Shown: positions 18,137-27,751, counted from the first letter of the stretch. The stretch: 64,000 nt of DNA from Roseiarcus sp963805295 (GCA_963805295.1 CAWDTW010000081.1:1-64000), one strand, 5' to 3'. A program made the numbers and translations. The notes: a model not told the origin generated them from the sequence alone.

Positions 18137-19177
18137 ATGTCCGTCACCCGTCCCGCCCGCCCCGCCGCACCGCCGCACCGGCTCGACATCGCCCATCGCC
18201 CGCGCCGCAATCGCAAGGCCGAATGGGCGCGCCGGCTGGTCAAGGAGCATGTGCTGACGACCAACGACCTCATCTGGCCGCTCTTTCTTGTCGAGGGGAA
18301 AGCCAGGCGCGTGCCGGTCGCGGCGATGCCGGGCGTCGACCGGCTCAGCGTCGACGAAGCCGTGCGCGAGGCCGAGCGGGCCATGAGCCTCGACATTCCG
18401 GCGATCGCCTTCTTTCCCTACACCGAGCCGCATCTCAAGGACGAGCACGGCAGCGAGGCGTTCAACGAGGGCAATCTCGTCTGCAAGGCCTGCCGCGCGA
18501 TCAAGCGCGAGTTCCCTCAGCTCGGCCTCGTCACCGACGTCGCGCTCGACCCCTATACGAGCCACGGCCACGACGGCCTCGTGCGGGAGCACGCGGGCGA
18601 CCTGCGCATCCTCAACGACGAGACGGTCGAAGCGCTGGTCCGCCAGTCGCTCAACCAGGCGCGCGCCGGCGCCGACATCATCGCGCCCTCCGACATGATG
18701 GACGGGCGGGTGGGCGCAATCCGCGAGGCGCTCGACGCCGAAGGCTTCCTCGACGTGCAGATCCTGGCCTACGCGGCGAAATACGCTTCCGCCTTCTATG
18801 GGCCGTTCCGCGACGCGCTCGGCTCGGCGGGCGCGCTCAAAGGCGACAAGCGCACCTATCAGATGGACCCGGCCAACAGCGACGAGGCCTTGCGCGAAGT
18901 CGAGCTCGACCTCGACGAGGGGGCCGACATGGTGATGGTCAAGCCCGGCATGCCCTATCTCGACATCATCCGCCGGGTGAAGGACGAGTTCGGCGCCCCG
19001 ACCTTCGCCTATCAGGTCAGCGGCGAATATTCGATGATCATGGCGGCGGCTCAGAACGGCTGGATCGACGGCGACAAGGCGATGATGGAAAGCCTCATCG
19101 GCTTCAAGCGCGCCGGCGCCGACGGGGTCTTGACCTATTTCGCCCCGCGCGCGGCGGAGACGCTGAAGAAGGGGTGA
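18137..19177 (+). CDS. hemB: Delta-aminolevulinic acid dehydratase (porphobilinogen synthase)
   Basis: Condenses two 5-aminolevulinate molecules to porphobilinogen in haem synthesis. The protein has 346 residues, the usual length. The two active-site lysines are visible in ILAYAAKYASAFYGPFR and MVKPGMPYLDI. The metal site reads TDVALDPYTSHGHDG and lacks the Cys triad of Zn enzymes, so this is the Mg-type found in alphaproteobacteria. A degraded fragment of a related hemB lies 3.7 kb upstream. In many Hyphomicrobiales hemB is followed by RDD and bpt genes; here those lie 12 kb away. Confidence 0.96.
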   Translation: MSVTRPARPAAPPHRLDIAHRPRRNRKAEWARRLVKEHVLTTNDLIWPLFLVEGKARRVPVAAMPGVDRLSVDEAVREAERAMSLDIPAIAFFPYTEPHLKDEHGSEAFNEGNLVCKACRAIKREFPQLGLVTDVALDPYTSHGHDGLVREHAGDLRILNDETVEALVRQSLNQARAGADIIAPSDMMDGRVGAIREALDAEGFLDVQILAYAAKYASAFYGPFRDALGSAGALKGDKRTYQMDPANSDEALREVELDLDEGADMVMVKPGMPYLDIIRRVKDEFGAPTFAYQVSGEYSMIMAAAQNGWIDGDKAMMESLIGFKRAGADGVLTYFAPRAAETLKKG

Positions 19178-19217
19178 GGGCCCCTCCGTCTTCATACACG
19201 CGCCGCAGCAACAGATG

Positions 19218-19378
19218 ACCTCGTCCTGAGGCGCTCTTGCGATGCAAGAGCCTCGAAAGCCTGCCCTGAGCTTGACGAAGGGGACGCTCCAGACGGCGCG
19301 GTCGCCGCCGCAGCGCTCATACACCGGCATCCAGCCGGAATCGTCCTTCGAGGCCGCTTCGCGGCGCCTCAGGGCGAG
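19218..19378. repeat. REP-like palindromic repeats
   Basis: Two units. The first (19218-19258) has cctcgtcctgagg with a ctcttgc...gcaagag hairpin. The second (19335-19378) reads tccttcgaggccgcttcgcg then gcgcctcagg, and recurs almost exactly at 23038-23082. This is the dispersed rhizobial-type palindrome family. The rest of the 19178-19487 gap holds no gene. Confidence 0.7.
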
Positions 19379-19487
19379 GCCCGCGGATGTTGGGCGCGCA
19401 TCGCAGCAAAACCGGAACATCCCGCCGGCGCATTTTTGCCTGAACCTGCGCGCACCTTGGGCTCTTTCGATCGAAGGAGATGTTGCC

Positions 19488-20507
19488 ATGCCCAAAATGC
19501 GGGCGATGGTCGTTCAAAAGGTCGGCGGGCCGCTCAAGGCGGAGGAGCGGGACATTCCGGTCCCGGGGCCCCAGGAGATCCGCATTCGCGTCCACGCCTG
19601 CGGCGTCTGCGCCAGCGACAGGATGACGGTCGAAGGCCTCATGCCGGGCATCCGATATCCGCGCGTTCCCGGTCACGAGGTCATCGGCGCGGTCGACGCG
19701 CTCGGCGCGGGCGTTCAGGGCTGGAGCGTTGGGGCGCGCGCGGGCGTCGGCTGGTTCGGCGGCTCGTGCGGCTATTGCAGCCGCTGCCGGCGCGACAGCG
19801 CTTTCGCTTGCGAGAACGTGCATGAGACGACCGGCGTGAGCCGCGACGGCGGCTACGCCACGCATCTGATCGCTCATGTCTCGGCGGTCGCGCGCGTGCC
19901 GGACGATCTCGACGCCGTGGAATCCGCCCCCCTGCTCTGCGCCGGCGTCACCACCTTCAACGCCCTGCGCCACAGCGGCGCCGGACCCGGCCATCTCGTC
20001 GCGATCCACGGCGTCGGCGGCCTCGGGCATCTCGGCATCCAATTCGCGGCGCGGCAGGGCTTTCGCACGGTCGCGGTCAACCGCGGCCGCGACAAGGAGG
20101 AGCTCGCGCGAAAACTCGGCGCGAGCGACTATATCGACAGCGCCGCCGAGGACCCGGCCAAGGTGCTGACGGCGATGGGCGGCGCGAAAGCGATCCTCGC
20201 CACGCTCACCAACGGCGAGGCGATGCAGGCGATCGCGGGCGGCTTGGGGTCGAACGGGGTCTTGATGGTCATCGGCGCGGTCGGGCCGTTGACGATCAAT
20301 TCGCACGATCTTCTTCAGAAGCGTGCGTCGGTCAAAGGGTGGTATTCGGGGATCGCCAGGGATTCGGAAGACACGCTGCTGTTCAGCCGGCGCAACAAGG
20401 TCGCTTCGATGAACGAAGTGTACCCACTCGAGCGCGCGCAGGACGCCTATGAGCGCATGATGAGCGGCAAGGCGCGCTTCCGCGTCGTCCTCAGGGTGGA
20501 CGCCTGA
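19488..20507 (+). CDS. Zinc-dependent alcohol dehydrogenase (MDR superfamily)
   Basis: A 339-residue medium-chain dehydrogenase. The catalytic zinc ligands are in HACGVCASD and GHEVIG. The structural zinc Cys set is CGYCSRC plus a fourth Cys seven residues on. GVGGLGHLGIQFA is the nucleotide-binding motif. The start at 19488 (MPKMRAMVVQK) is preceded by GAAGGAG at a good distance; upstream codons in frame are REP-like sequence. It oxidises alcohols or reduces aldehydes with NAD(P); the substrate is not evident. Confidence 0.9.
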   Translation: MPKMRAMVVQKVGGPLKAEERDIPVPGPQEIRIRVHACGVCASDRMTVEGLMPGIRYPRVPGHEVIGAVDALGAGVQGWSVGARAGVGWFGGSCGYCSRCRRDSAFACENVHETTGVSRDGGYATHLIAHVSAVARVPDDLDAVESAPLLCAGVTTFNALRHSGAGPGHLVAIHGVGGLGHLGIQFAARQGFRTVAVNRGRDKEELARKLGASDYIDSAAEDPAKVLTAMGGAKAILATLTNGEAMQAIAGGLGSNGVLMVIGAVGPLTINSHDLLQKRASVKGWYSGIARDSEDTLLFSRRNKVASMNEVYPLERAQDAYERMMSGKARFRVVLRVDA

Positions 20508-20738
20508 CCTCAACTGTTTGGTCAGGCGGGCGTCCGCCGGCTTTGTCCGCGACAAACTTCGGGCGCGGCGTGTCGTGGACGACGGCGCGAGCTCTCGTTC
20601 GAGAGCCGCATGTGGAAAACTCCACTTCCGTTTCGACCAGTGGCGGAAACGACCCTGTGGATTGCCGCAACGGCAGGTGGCGCACGGCAAGGCGCGAAAG
20701 CCTATAGTTCGAACTCCCGAATCAGTGGGGAGACTTCC
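20508..20738. other. Intergenic region
   Basis: A hairpin (ctctcgttcgagag near 20592) follows the dehydrogenase and could end its transcript. No gene is visible. A TGGGGAGA ribosome binding site precedes the next start. Confidence 0.4.
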
Positions 20739-20986
20739 ATGACGAGAACGGGTCAAAGCACCCTTGTGCTGACCAAGCCGCAGGCCGACTGCCTCGTCGC
20801 GCTGCGAAATCAAAAGAACCTTTTGTCAAGGATCGCAATCGAGGCAAAGCTCGACCTCAAAAGGACGGGGATCGCGCTTTCCCAACTGGCCGAGCTCGGA
20901 CTTGCCGAGCAGAACGACGCCAAAGCGTGGAATGCGACCGCGCGCGGCAAGACGTGCGTCTTCGAAACTCTGCCGTATCGACCAAG
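20739..20986 (+). pseudogene. Winged-helix regulator, N-terminal part (cut by IS)
   Basis: Reads MTRTGQSTLVLTKPQADCLV and NLLSRIAIEAKLDLKRTGIA, a winged-helix DNA-binding domain. It is continuous up to YRP, where the ISAzo13-type element begins. Removing the IS and one copy of the 5-bp target repeat CCAAG joins it in frame to the part from 22318, giving LPYRPRKTATPGPTAQRLLD. The intact ancestor would be about 315 residues with at least three MarR-like winged-helix units. A stop inside the IS ends the present frame at 21077. Confidence 0.85.
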
Positions 20987-22312
20987 GCGATGCCCAAAAA
21001 CTATTGCTTCATTTCGTGAAACCTCGGCGAGATGCTGTAGTTCCATTCTGGATGGAATGAGTCTCGGGTCATGTTGAGGGTCGCCATTTCCGCGTCCGAG
21101 ACCTTGATGCCCTTTGGATAGGTGTTGCTATCGAGTTCGCAGCGGATTTTGAGACCGGTTTTCGTCGTGGTGTTGGCGATCAGTTCGATGACGATGAGGA
21201 GGCTGAGGAGTGGCGTCGCGCGCCAGTTCTGCGTGATGTGGCAGAACATGCGATGCTCGATCTTGTTCCACTTCGAAGTCCCTGGCGGATAGTGGCAAAC
21301 CTGAATGATCAGACCGGTTTCGTCCGCGAGTTGTTGGAGGGCCAACTTCCAGAGCCGCAGCCGTGAACCATTGGAGCCGCCGCCGTCGGCCGTGATCATC
21401 AGGCGCCTCATCCCGGGATAGAGCTTCCAACCCATCTGATCGAGCCAGCATCGGACGGCGTTGACGGCGAACTCCCCGGTGTCGTGGTCGATTCCGAGGC
21501 TGACATAGCCGAGGTTGGCGCCGATGTCGTAGACCCCGTAAGGGACGACCTTGCCCAACTCCTTGTCCTCGAAATCGTGAGCGTTGACCTCGATCGGTTC
21601 GCCCTGCGGCCCATAGTCGCTACCGCCGTTCTTGAATTCGCCCAGCAATTCCTTCTTCTTCGCGTCGATCGATATCACGGGTTCGCCGGCCGCCTGAAAC
21701 GCCTCGACCTTCGCGTTGATATATTCGAACTGGGCGTCGCGATCAGGATGTTTGCCGGCTTCCTTGGTCTTGCGGTTGGAATGGCGACAATATTTCAGTT
21801 CCTCCAGCAGCTTGGGAATGGTCGAGGAACTCACTTTGTGACCCATGGCGCGAAGCGCCGTCGCCAGCTTGTCGTGGCTCTTGGAGACCCATCGCAACGG
21901 CCGCATCGGGTCGCCCATCGTCGCCGGCTCGAGCAATCGTTGCAAGTCCTCCAACAGCGTCGGGTCCTTGACCGTCAACCGAGGAGTGCCCCCGCCCTTG
22001 CGCCGCACCTCTCCCGTCAAGGAGCCGGGGTTCCGCAAGTCCTTCAGACCGCGCCCAATCGTGCTCCGGGCGACCTTCGTCGCGCGCGCGACCGCCGCAA
22101 TCCCGCCGTAGCCCGCCGCCTTCGCCTCCGCCGCCGCGCTCAACCGCCGGCGTCGCTCGTCCAGCGAAGGCCGAAGCGCGTCAAACCGGACGCGCAGGGA
22201 TGATTCGTCTATCATCATCACGATATAGACGCTCGCCTCGCACTCGGGAATCCGCTAAACAGCCGATGCCAGTAAACTCGCAAATTCCAAATCGGCTATT
22301 TTTGGGCGTCGC
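20987..22312 (-). mobile_element. ISAzo13-type insertion sequence (1326 bp)
   Basis: Ends are near-perfect inverted repeats, gcgatgcccaaaaa on the left and the complement of gcgacgcccaaaaa on the right. The flanking direct repeat is CCAAG (20982-20986 and 22313-22317). One transposase gene fills it on the minus strand. Confidence 0.9.
21001..22221 (-). CDS. ISAzo13-family transposase
   Basis: A 406-residue protein. The N-terminal part has the GGIAAVARATKVARSTIGRGL helix-turn-helix, then VISIDAKKKELLGEFKNGG, the ITADGGGSNGSRLRLWK segment and SKWNKIEHRMFCHITQNW, all hallmarks of ISAzo13-type (formerly Rhodopirellula-type) DDE transposases. The D of SIDAKKK, the D of TADGGGS and the E of KIEHR are the likely DDE triad. 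Full length and intact, so the element may be active. Confidence 0.92.
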   Translation of the reverse strand: MMMIDESSLRVRFDALRPSLDERRRRLSAAAEAKAAGYGGIAAVARATKVARSTIGRGLKDLRNPGSLTGEVRRKGGGTPRLTVKDPTLLEDLQRLLEPATMGDPMRPLRWVSKSHDKLATALRAMGHKVSSSTIPKLLEELKYCRHSNRKTKEAGKHPDRDAQFEYINAKVEAFQAAGEPVISIDAKKKELLGEFKNGGSDYGPQGEPIEVNAHDFEDKELGKVVPYGVYDIGANLGYVSLGIDHDTGEFAVNAVRCWLDQMGWKLYPGMRRLMITADGGGSNGSRLRLWKLALQQLADETGLIIQVCHYPPGTSKWNKIEHRMFCHITQNWRATPLLSLLIVIELIANTTTKTGLKIRCELDSNTYPKGIKVSDAEMATLNMTRDSFHPEWNYSISPRFHEMKQ

Positions 22313-23017
22313 CCAAGGAAAACGGCGACGCCCGGGCCCACAGCCCAGCGTCTGCTCGATTTGCTGGATCGGCCAATGCACGGCAGAGAACTTGCGCGCA
22401 AACTGGGCATCACCCATCAGGGAGTTTGGGCGTCGCTCGTCAAGCTGCACGCTCAAGGACGCGTCGCCTTCTGCGACCCGGATAAGCCATCTTGGCTCGT
22501 CAGGCGCGCAGACGACCAGAGCTCGATCTTGTCCTTCGACGAGGAACGTGTGCTTTCGGTGCTCCCGCCAGTGCGCGCAACCGACGCCGGCAGCCTGAGG
22601 GCCGCGTCGGGGTCGCCTCGACACGAGGTCGAGCGGATCCTCGAGAATTTGATCGCCCGCGGATTTGTCGAGGCTTTTGACGGCTTGAGGGGCGACCAAG
22701 TGTTTCGGATTACGGCCGCCGGTTTGGAACACCCACAATACGTTCAATCCGAGCGTCGCGCGCCGCCTCAGCGTCTACCGGTCCAATCGGACCGGGTCCG
22801 CAGGGTTCTTCAAGCGATTTCCGATGCGGGCGCGTTGCGGATCAGAGACGTGAGGAATTTGCTAAATATTCAGCAAGCGTCAGTCAACGCGCTCATGCAA
22901 TATCTCAAACGTAAGCAACTGGTGGCGAAAGCGGGAGATCAGTTCTCGGCGCCCTATGCGCTAACCAAAAGAGGCCGCGCCACCTTGGCGGAAATGACCC
23001 TGCGGCAAGCTGCTTGA
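22313..23017 (+). pseudogene. Winged-helix regulator, C-terminal part (cut by IS)
   Basis: Continues the gene interrupted at 20986. It shows winged-helix units: MHGRELARKLGITHQGVWAS, the SFDEERVLSVLPP segment with SPRHEVERILENL, and ALRIRDVRNLLNIQQASVNA. An ATG at 22361 could start a shorter protein of 218 residues with two or three DNA-binding units, so a truncated regulator may still be made. Targets unknown. Confidence 0.8.
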
Positions 23018-23037
23018 GATATTTCGCAGAAGCTGCG

Positions 23038-23082
23038 CCGGAATCGTCCTTCGAGGCCGCTTCGCGGCGCCTCAGGACGAGG
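23038..23082. repeat. REP-like palindrome
   Basis: tccttcgaggccgcttcgcg followed by gcgcctcaggacgag, almost identical to the unit at 19335-19378. It overlaps the end of the cyclase gene. Confidence 0.7.
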
Positions 23083-24229
23083 GCGGCGACCGCCATTCGA
23101 CCCCATGCGCTTCGACGCGCTCCTGCCTGCCGCGCACTTCAATGCTCTCGGCCTCGCCGACCATGAGATGATCCGGCAACGCCATCAGGCGCGCGAGGTC
23201 TCCCGAAATCACCAAGGGCCGCTTCGTCGCCTTGCAAAACTCGCAGAGCCTCGCCGCGACATTCATCGTGTCGCCGAAATAGGCGAGCTGGCGCTTGGCG
23301 TCGCCGCATTCGCTGACGACGACGGCTCCGGCGTGAATCCCGGCCCGGAATGCCGGCGCGACGCCGAATTCCGCTTCATAGTCGGGCGCGAGGCTGGCGA
23401 TCTTGCGCAAGATCGCAAAGAAGCACGCCACGCATCGCGCGTTCAGCGCCGGGTCGTCCGTCACCGGCCAGGTCACGATCGCCTCGTCTCCGACATAGGC
23501 GTGCACTCTTCCCCCGAAGTCGCCGATCGGCTCGTCGATATCGAAAAAGAACCGGGTGATGAGATCGTGGACCCGAAGCTCGCCCATCGCCTCGGCGAGG
23601 CGCGTCGAATTGGCGAGGTCGAGGAACATCACGATCCGCCGCTAGCGGGAGGGACGATGATAGGTCCCCAGGAGAACGCCGGCCAGAAGCTCGCCGCCGA
23701 TCAGCCGCTGGGTCTCGGCCACCACGCCGATGACCATGGAGGACGCGAAGCCGAGCGCGACGATTCTGGGCAGGTCGATCGTCAACCAGTCTCTGGTGAG
23801 CCACTGGCGATGATAGGGCGCGGCGTAAAGCAGGAACTGCAACGACAGCCCGACGACGATCAACGCGGCGGTCATCGCCAGCGCCCGGACGACGACTTCG
23901 GCGGCGAGCGGCAAGCGCCTGAGGGCCGAGCCGAGACGGGATCGCGCGCCCGATGCGAATCCGGTCTGCACGGCCCAGACGGTCAAAGCGACCCCTGCGC
24001 CGTGGAAGCCGCTGCGAATAAAGTTGGCGAGGGTCCGCTCGGCGGGCTCGTCGAACAGGACGCGGTACGCGACGCCGGCGACAAACCCGGCAAAGAGCGA
24101 TACAGCAATGAAACCGGTCTGCCGCGCAGCTTGGCGCAGGAAGATCGATCGGCCGATTGTCCGCTCGGCGGCGCCCGGGAACAGAATCTGGCCCGAAGCG
24201 CTGCTCTCCCCATCACGATGCGACGCCAT
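23072..24229 (-). pseudogene. Membrane adenylate/guanylate cyclase split by an amber codon
   Basis: The N-terminal part has several membrane helices (TGFIAVSLFAGFVAGVAYRV, GVALTVWAVQTGF, ALAMTAALIVVGLSLQFLL). It runs to LLGTYHRPSR, where a single TAG at 23644-23642 occurs. The same frame then gives RRIVMFLDLANSTRLAEAMG and the class III cyclase domain with VHAYVGDEAIVTW, FRAGIHAGAVVVSECG and YFGDTMNVAARLCEF. Related cyclases read through this position, often with Glu, so GAG to TAG is the simplest lesion. A GTG/ATG pair at 23632-23627 could re-start a soluble cyclase domain. If read through, the protein would make cAMP at the inner membrane. Confidence 0.82.
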
Positions 24230-24404
24230 AGACAGAACTCTTATCATCATGCCGCCCCGAGACCGACCCGCTCTTCGTGGGTCGCGTCAAGCAATTTCGG
24301 GCCCCCCTTCAACGCTGGGTTGCGCAATCATCGCTTTCGGCCATAGCATTCATCCGCACTCGAGGGCGTCGCGGGAGCGCGAGGCCGAACTTTCGGAGGA
24401 GGAC

Positions 24405-25238
24405 ATGCCCACGGTCAGGAAGCGTCATGGCGGCGGCCTGGCGCTTTGCGGTCTCGCCCTGGGGCTGCCGTGGTTCGCCGGCCAAGGCGTCGCGCCCGCT
24501 TACGGCGCGAACTGGACGACCTGCAAATACTTCAGCCAGCTGCCCGACGATTGCGCCGGCGCGGAACAGCACAAGTATGACAATTTGCGCGACTATCGCT
24601 ACGAGGAAATCGATCTCTTCGCCAAAGACGCGCTGAAAAAAGTCCTCTACGTCAGCGTCTACAACACCACCGGCCAGAACGGCGCGGACAATTCGCGGAA
24701 CTCGGCCCCGAAGCCGCTCAGCGACAAACTCGACCCCAAGCGGATTGCGAAGAAATACCAGGCGCTCGCCGTATCGACAAGTCCGCCCCGCTACTGGACC
24801 CTGGACTGGCTCGCCGACAGGGTCGGCGCGGTGCGGAATTTCGACGGTCTGGACGCGGCGTGGATGGGAAACAGCCAGGCGGCTGCGACCAGGATCTCCG
24901 CCAAGCCGAGCTCCAACGCCTATCGCACCATGCCCGTCGCGAGAACGTCGATTGAAGGATTCAAGAAGGGAACGACGGTCTATCTGCTCGACGATCCCAA
25001 GGGCAGGACCTGGGTCATGGTGTCCTATACCAACAAGGATGTTCCGGGCCTGACGATCGACAAGCTCGATAGCCTCGGCGATCTCATCAAACTACCGCAG
25101 GGCTGGAAGTTTCGCACCGCGGTGCTCGACAAAAACTTGATCCTGGAGCCGAAGGGCGGCTCCTCGGCCGTCACTCAAGACGACAAGGGGAACGTCTATG
25201 ACTTGACCGGTCCGGGACAGAGCAACTTCGTCCCGTGA
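24405..25238 (+). CDS. Secreted hypothetical protein (277 aa)
   Basis: A signal peptide (LALCGLALGLPWFAGQGVAPAYG) is followed by a mature domain with NWTTCKYFSQLPDDC, KKVLYVSVYNTTGQNG, TVYLLDDPKGRTWVMVSYTN and LPQGWKFRTAVLDKNLIL. The alternating strand-like pattern and two close cysteines suggest a small beta-rich periplasmic domain. CGGAGGAGG lies just before the ATG. No family was recognised with confidence. Confidence 0.75.
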   Translation: MPTVRKRHGGGLALCGLALGLPWFAGQGVAPAYGANWTTCKYFSQLPDDCAGAEQHKYDNLRDYRYEEIDLFAKDALKKVLYVSVYNTTGQNGADNSRNSAPKPLSDKLDPKRIAKKYQALAVSTSPPRYWTLDWLADRVGAVRNFDGLDAAWMGNSQAAATRISAKPSSNAYRTMPVARTSIEGFKKGTTVYLLDDPKGRTWVMVSYTNKDVPGLTIDKLDSLGDLIKLPQGWKFRTAVLDKNLILEPKGGSSAVTQDDKGNVYDLTGPGQSNFVP

Positions 25239-25362
25239 CCTGTTCGATGTCAGGATGAAAGAAACGATCGACGGCGCGCGCATCCTTGCGGCGGCATCGA
25301 GATAGGCCGCCAAAAGGGCTGAATTCGACCGAGAGGTTCCGCTCACCGGCGGCGGCGCCGAG

Positions 25363-25779
25363 CTAGTCGTGGTTTTGCTGAGCGGCGTCGGTCCAGCCGT
25401 TTCCTGGCGTGGGCGGCGTGACGGTGGCCCAACGTTCGGCGATTTTCGCGCCCTCGAACCGCCAAAGCACGAAGCCGTGGAACTGCATCTTCCGGCCCGA
25501 AGCGTCCGTCCACCGCCAGACGTTGCGGCACATCACTTTGTCGCCCTCGGCGATCATGTCCTCGATCGTCAAATGCAAGTCGGGCATCCCCTTGTAGAGG
25601 CCGAGCATCATTTGCTCGTCGCCGTCGACGCCGGCCGGCTTGCCGTCCGGCCCGTCATGGTCATAAAAATCCCGCGTCATATTGTTACGGATGACCGCGG
25701 CGTTGCGTTTGTTGACGAACTCCTCGAAGTGATCACGCACGATTTGCTTCATTTCGGTGGGAGTCAAGTGAGTCGCCAT
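25363..25779 (-). CDS. SnoaL/NTF2-like protein
   Basis: A 138-residue cone-fold protein of the SnoaL polyketide-cyclase-like type: HFEEFVNKRNAAVIRNNMTRDFYDH, GMPDLHLTIEDMIAEGDKV, and FHGFVLWRFEGAKIAERWATVTPP. The D.H and R.W pattern matches small ester-cyclase or detoxification proteins. The start at MATHLTPTEM was chosen by family resemblance; an ATG 33 nt upstream is possible. It is transcribed divergently from the HxlR gene, which probably regulates it. Confidence 0.8.
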   Translation of the reverse strand: MATHLTPTEMKQIVRDHFEEFVNKRNAAVIRNNMTRDFYDHDGPDGKPAGVDGDEQMMLGLYKGMPDLHLTIEDMIAEGDKVMCRNVWRWTDASGRKMQFHGFVLWRFEGAKIAERWATVTPPTPGNGWTDAAQQNHD

Positions 25780-25957
25780 GTTCTGCACCCAGGATAGACT
25801 GAGAATAGTCATCTACGCGTCTAATTGAAACCGAGAAGGCTCTCTCATTCGCCGGGCTGCCGTCGAATGTTTATGGGTTCGAATACGTGTGACATAACTA
25901 ATCGAAAAGCGGTGTTCTGGCAAGTACGCACAATTTTGTAAGCCTAGGAGCGCGACC

Positions 25958-26305
25958 ATGAAAATTCACTTTGGTTGCCCCATCCAGGCGACGTCGAATG
26001 TCCTGGCCGGCAAGTGGAAAGTGCTCATCGTCTGGCACCTGTCGTTCAAGTCCTATCGCTTTGCAGAGATCCGAGAGCTGTTGCCGGGCGTGAGCGAGAA
26101 GGTTTTGACGAGTCAGCTGCGACAGCTCGAGCAGGATGGAGTCATCAAACGGCGGGTCAGCGGCAACGTGCCTCCTCGTGTCGACTATTTCCTGACCACC
26201 GCCGGCGACGAACTCATTCCCGTGATGGAGAGCATGTGCGCCTGGGGCACAAAACATCTTGGCGTTCCGCCGAGCCTGCCCCGCCTCCCTGTGACGACGG
26301 CGTGA
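25958..26305 (+). CDS. HxlR-family transcriptional regulator
   Basis: A 115-residue winged-helix protein: CPIQATSNVLAGKWKVLIVWHL, RFAEIRELLPGVSEKVLTSQLRQLEQDGVI, and PPRVDYFLTTAGDELIPVME. These are diagnostic of HxlR. The conserved N-terminal Cys (residue 7), used for redox or electrophile sensing in some members, is present. It is divergent from the SnoaL gene across a 178-bp, AT-richer region, which is the expected site of the operator. Confidence 0.92.
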   Translation: MKIHFGCPIQATSNVLAGKWKVLIVWHLSFKSYRFAEIRELLPGVSEKVLTSQLRQLEQDGVIKRRVSGNVPPRVDYFLTTAGDELIPVMESMCAWGTKHLGVPPSLPRLPVTTA

Positions 26306-26457
26306 GCGCCGGCGGGGTCCGCCGTTCCCGAACGCATCAACTCCCCGCTTGGCCGCGGCGCGATTTTCTCGCGTCGATGTCGAAACGGGCGGCCCTCAAC
26401 CGTCTTTGTCTCGAGCGCGGCGCTTCCGCCGCGTCTCTCGGAAAGGGAGCACAAGCG

Positions 26458-26805
26458 ATGCAATATCTGTTGATGATCCATTCGGACGAGAAGGCGATGC
26501 AGGCGGCGCCCAAGGACCAGGTCGGCGCGGTCCTGGCCGCTTACGGCGCCTATACGAAGGCGATGAAGGAGGCGGGCGCCTATGTCGGCGGCGAGCGCCT
26601 TCATCCGAGCTCGACCGGCACCGTGGTTCGGGTCCAGAACGGCAAGACGTCCGTGCTGAACGGCCCTTACGCCGAAATCAAGGAGCAGCTCGGCGGCTAT
26701 TATCTCATCGAGGCGCCCGACCTCGACGGCGCGATCGCCTGGGCCGCGCGCTGCCCCGGCGCGGAGACCGGCGCGATCGAGGTGCGGCCGATCTGGGCGA
26801 TGTGA
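26458..26805 (+). CDS. YCII/DGPF-domain protein
   Basis: A 115-residue protein: MQYLLMIHSDEKAM, YTKAMKEAGAYVGGERLHPS, VLNGPYAEIKEQLGGYYLIE and AIEVRPIWAM. The NGPYAE segment is the DGPF-like motif. AAAGGGAGC precedes the ATG. DGPF proteins are the standard genomic partners of ECF42 sigma factors, and such a sigma factor lies downstream at 27843. Here the pair is separated by 1 kb of repeats. Confidence 0.9.
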   Translation: MQYLLMIHSDEKAMQAAPKDQVGAVLAAYGAYTKAMKEAGAYVGGERLHPSSTGTVVRVQNGKTSVLNGPYAEIKEQLGGYYLIEAPDLDGAIAWAARCPGAETGAIEVRPIWAM

Positions 26806-27285
26806 GCGGGGTCCGCTGGACCCCTCGGGGTCGAAAAGGACGGAGGTCGGTGCGCCAGCGTTGGCCGGTGAGGCTTTCGGGTCGGCGACCCGACTATCCG
26901 TCTTGATGAAAAGATCGAACGAACGCTTACAATGTTCTTATTTTAAATGACAAAGAGAGAACCAGAAAGCGTGAGCCAAGAAAAATGATTTATGAAAACA
27001 GGAAGCTGTGTTATCCTGTGACTTGGCCCTTTCAGGTTGGAAGGCTTGCTCGAGACCGTCTGCAGCGGTTCGAGCGAGGGGCGCGTTGCGGGACGGTCGC
27101 CGCCCGAGCCCGCCGGTCGGGGACGTTGGAATCGAGTCGGACGGAAATGGCGCCGTAAGCGATTGAAAACCCTTTATTCGCGCCCGGAAATGGCGCCGCC
27201 GGAACCGTCAGGACTGTTCCCAGGCGCCACTCCCGACGCTCCGCGCCCACGGCAAGCTGAGGCGTCGCAAAGGGACAGATTTTGG

Positions 27286-27430
27286 GTAACCGGGGCAAAT
27301 TCCCGGGCACGCAACTGCACAAAGCAAAATGCTGCAGTTGCGAGATTGAATCTTATCAAGCGCTTGCGCGAGCGCCGGCCTTCTGAAATTTTTCCTCCCG
27401 CGCTCCTGCCCGGGAATTTGCCCCGGTTAC
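27286..27430 (+). repeat. MITE-like element, copy 1 (145 bp)
   Basis: Bounded by perfect 24-bp inverted ends beginning gtaaccggggcaaattcccg. Inside is a hairpin (gcaactgca...tgcagttgc) and a gcgcttgcgcgagcgc palindrome. No coding potential. The same unit recurs inverted at 27607-27751 and again at 32967-33113. Confidence 0.85.
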
Positions 27431-27606
27431 GAAATGGCGCCGCAAAGGATTGAAAAGATTAGATCCGCGTCCGGAAATGGTATGGCCCCGGAAGCGTCGA
27501 CCCCCAACATATGGTATGCGGGCAGGAGAGCCGAGGAATTTCGCCCGCCGGCCCGTAGAGCCACCGGGTCGCTTTGTCGGCGTCCCGCGAAAGTTGCAGA
27601 AGTTGG

Positions 27607-27751
27607 GTAACCGGGGCAAATTCCCGGGCAGGAGCGCGGGAGGAAAAATTTCAGAAGGCCGGCGCTCGCGCAAGCGCTTGATAAGATTCAATCTCGCAAC
27701 TGCAGCATTTTGCTTTGTGCAGTTGCGTGCCCGGGAATTTGCCCCGGTTAC
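27607..27751 (-). repeat. MITE-like element, copy 2 (145 bp, inverted)
   Basis: The reverse complement of copy 1, identical in length with the same 24-bp terminal repeats. Copies 1 and 2 could pair to form a large cruciform in DNA or RNA. Confidence 0.85.

Noticed and set aside
17201..19495. 764-codon minus-strand frame opposite the ABC ATPase and hemB
   Set aside because: Low-complexity Arg/Ala composition; the plus-strand genes are unambiguous.
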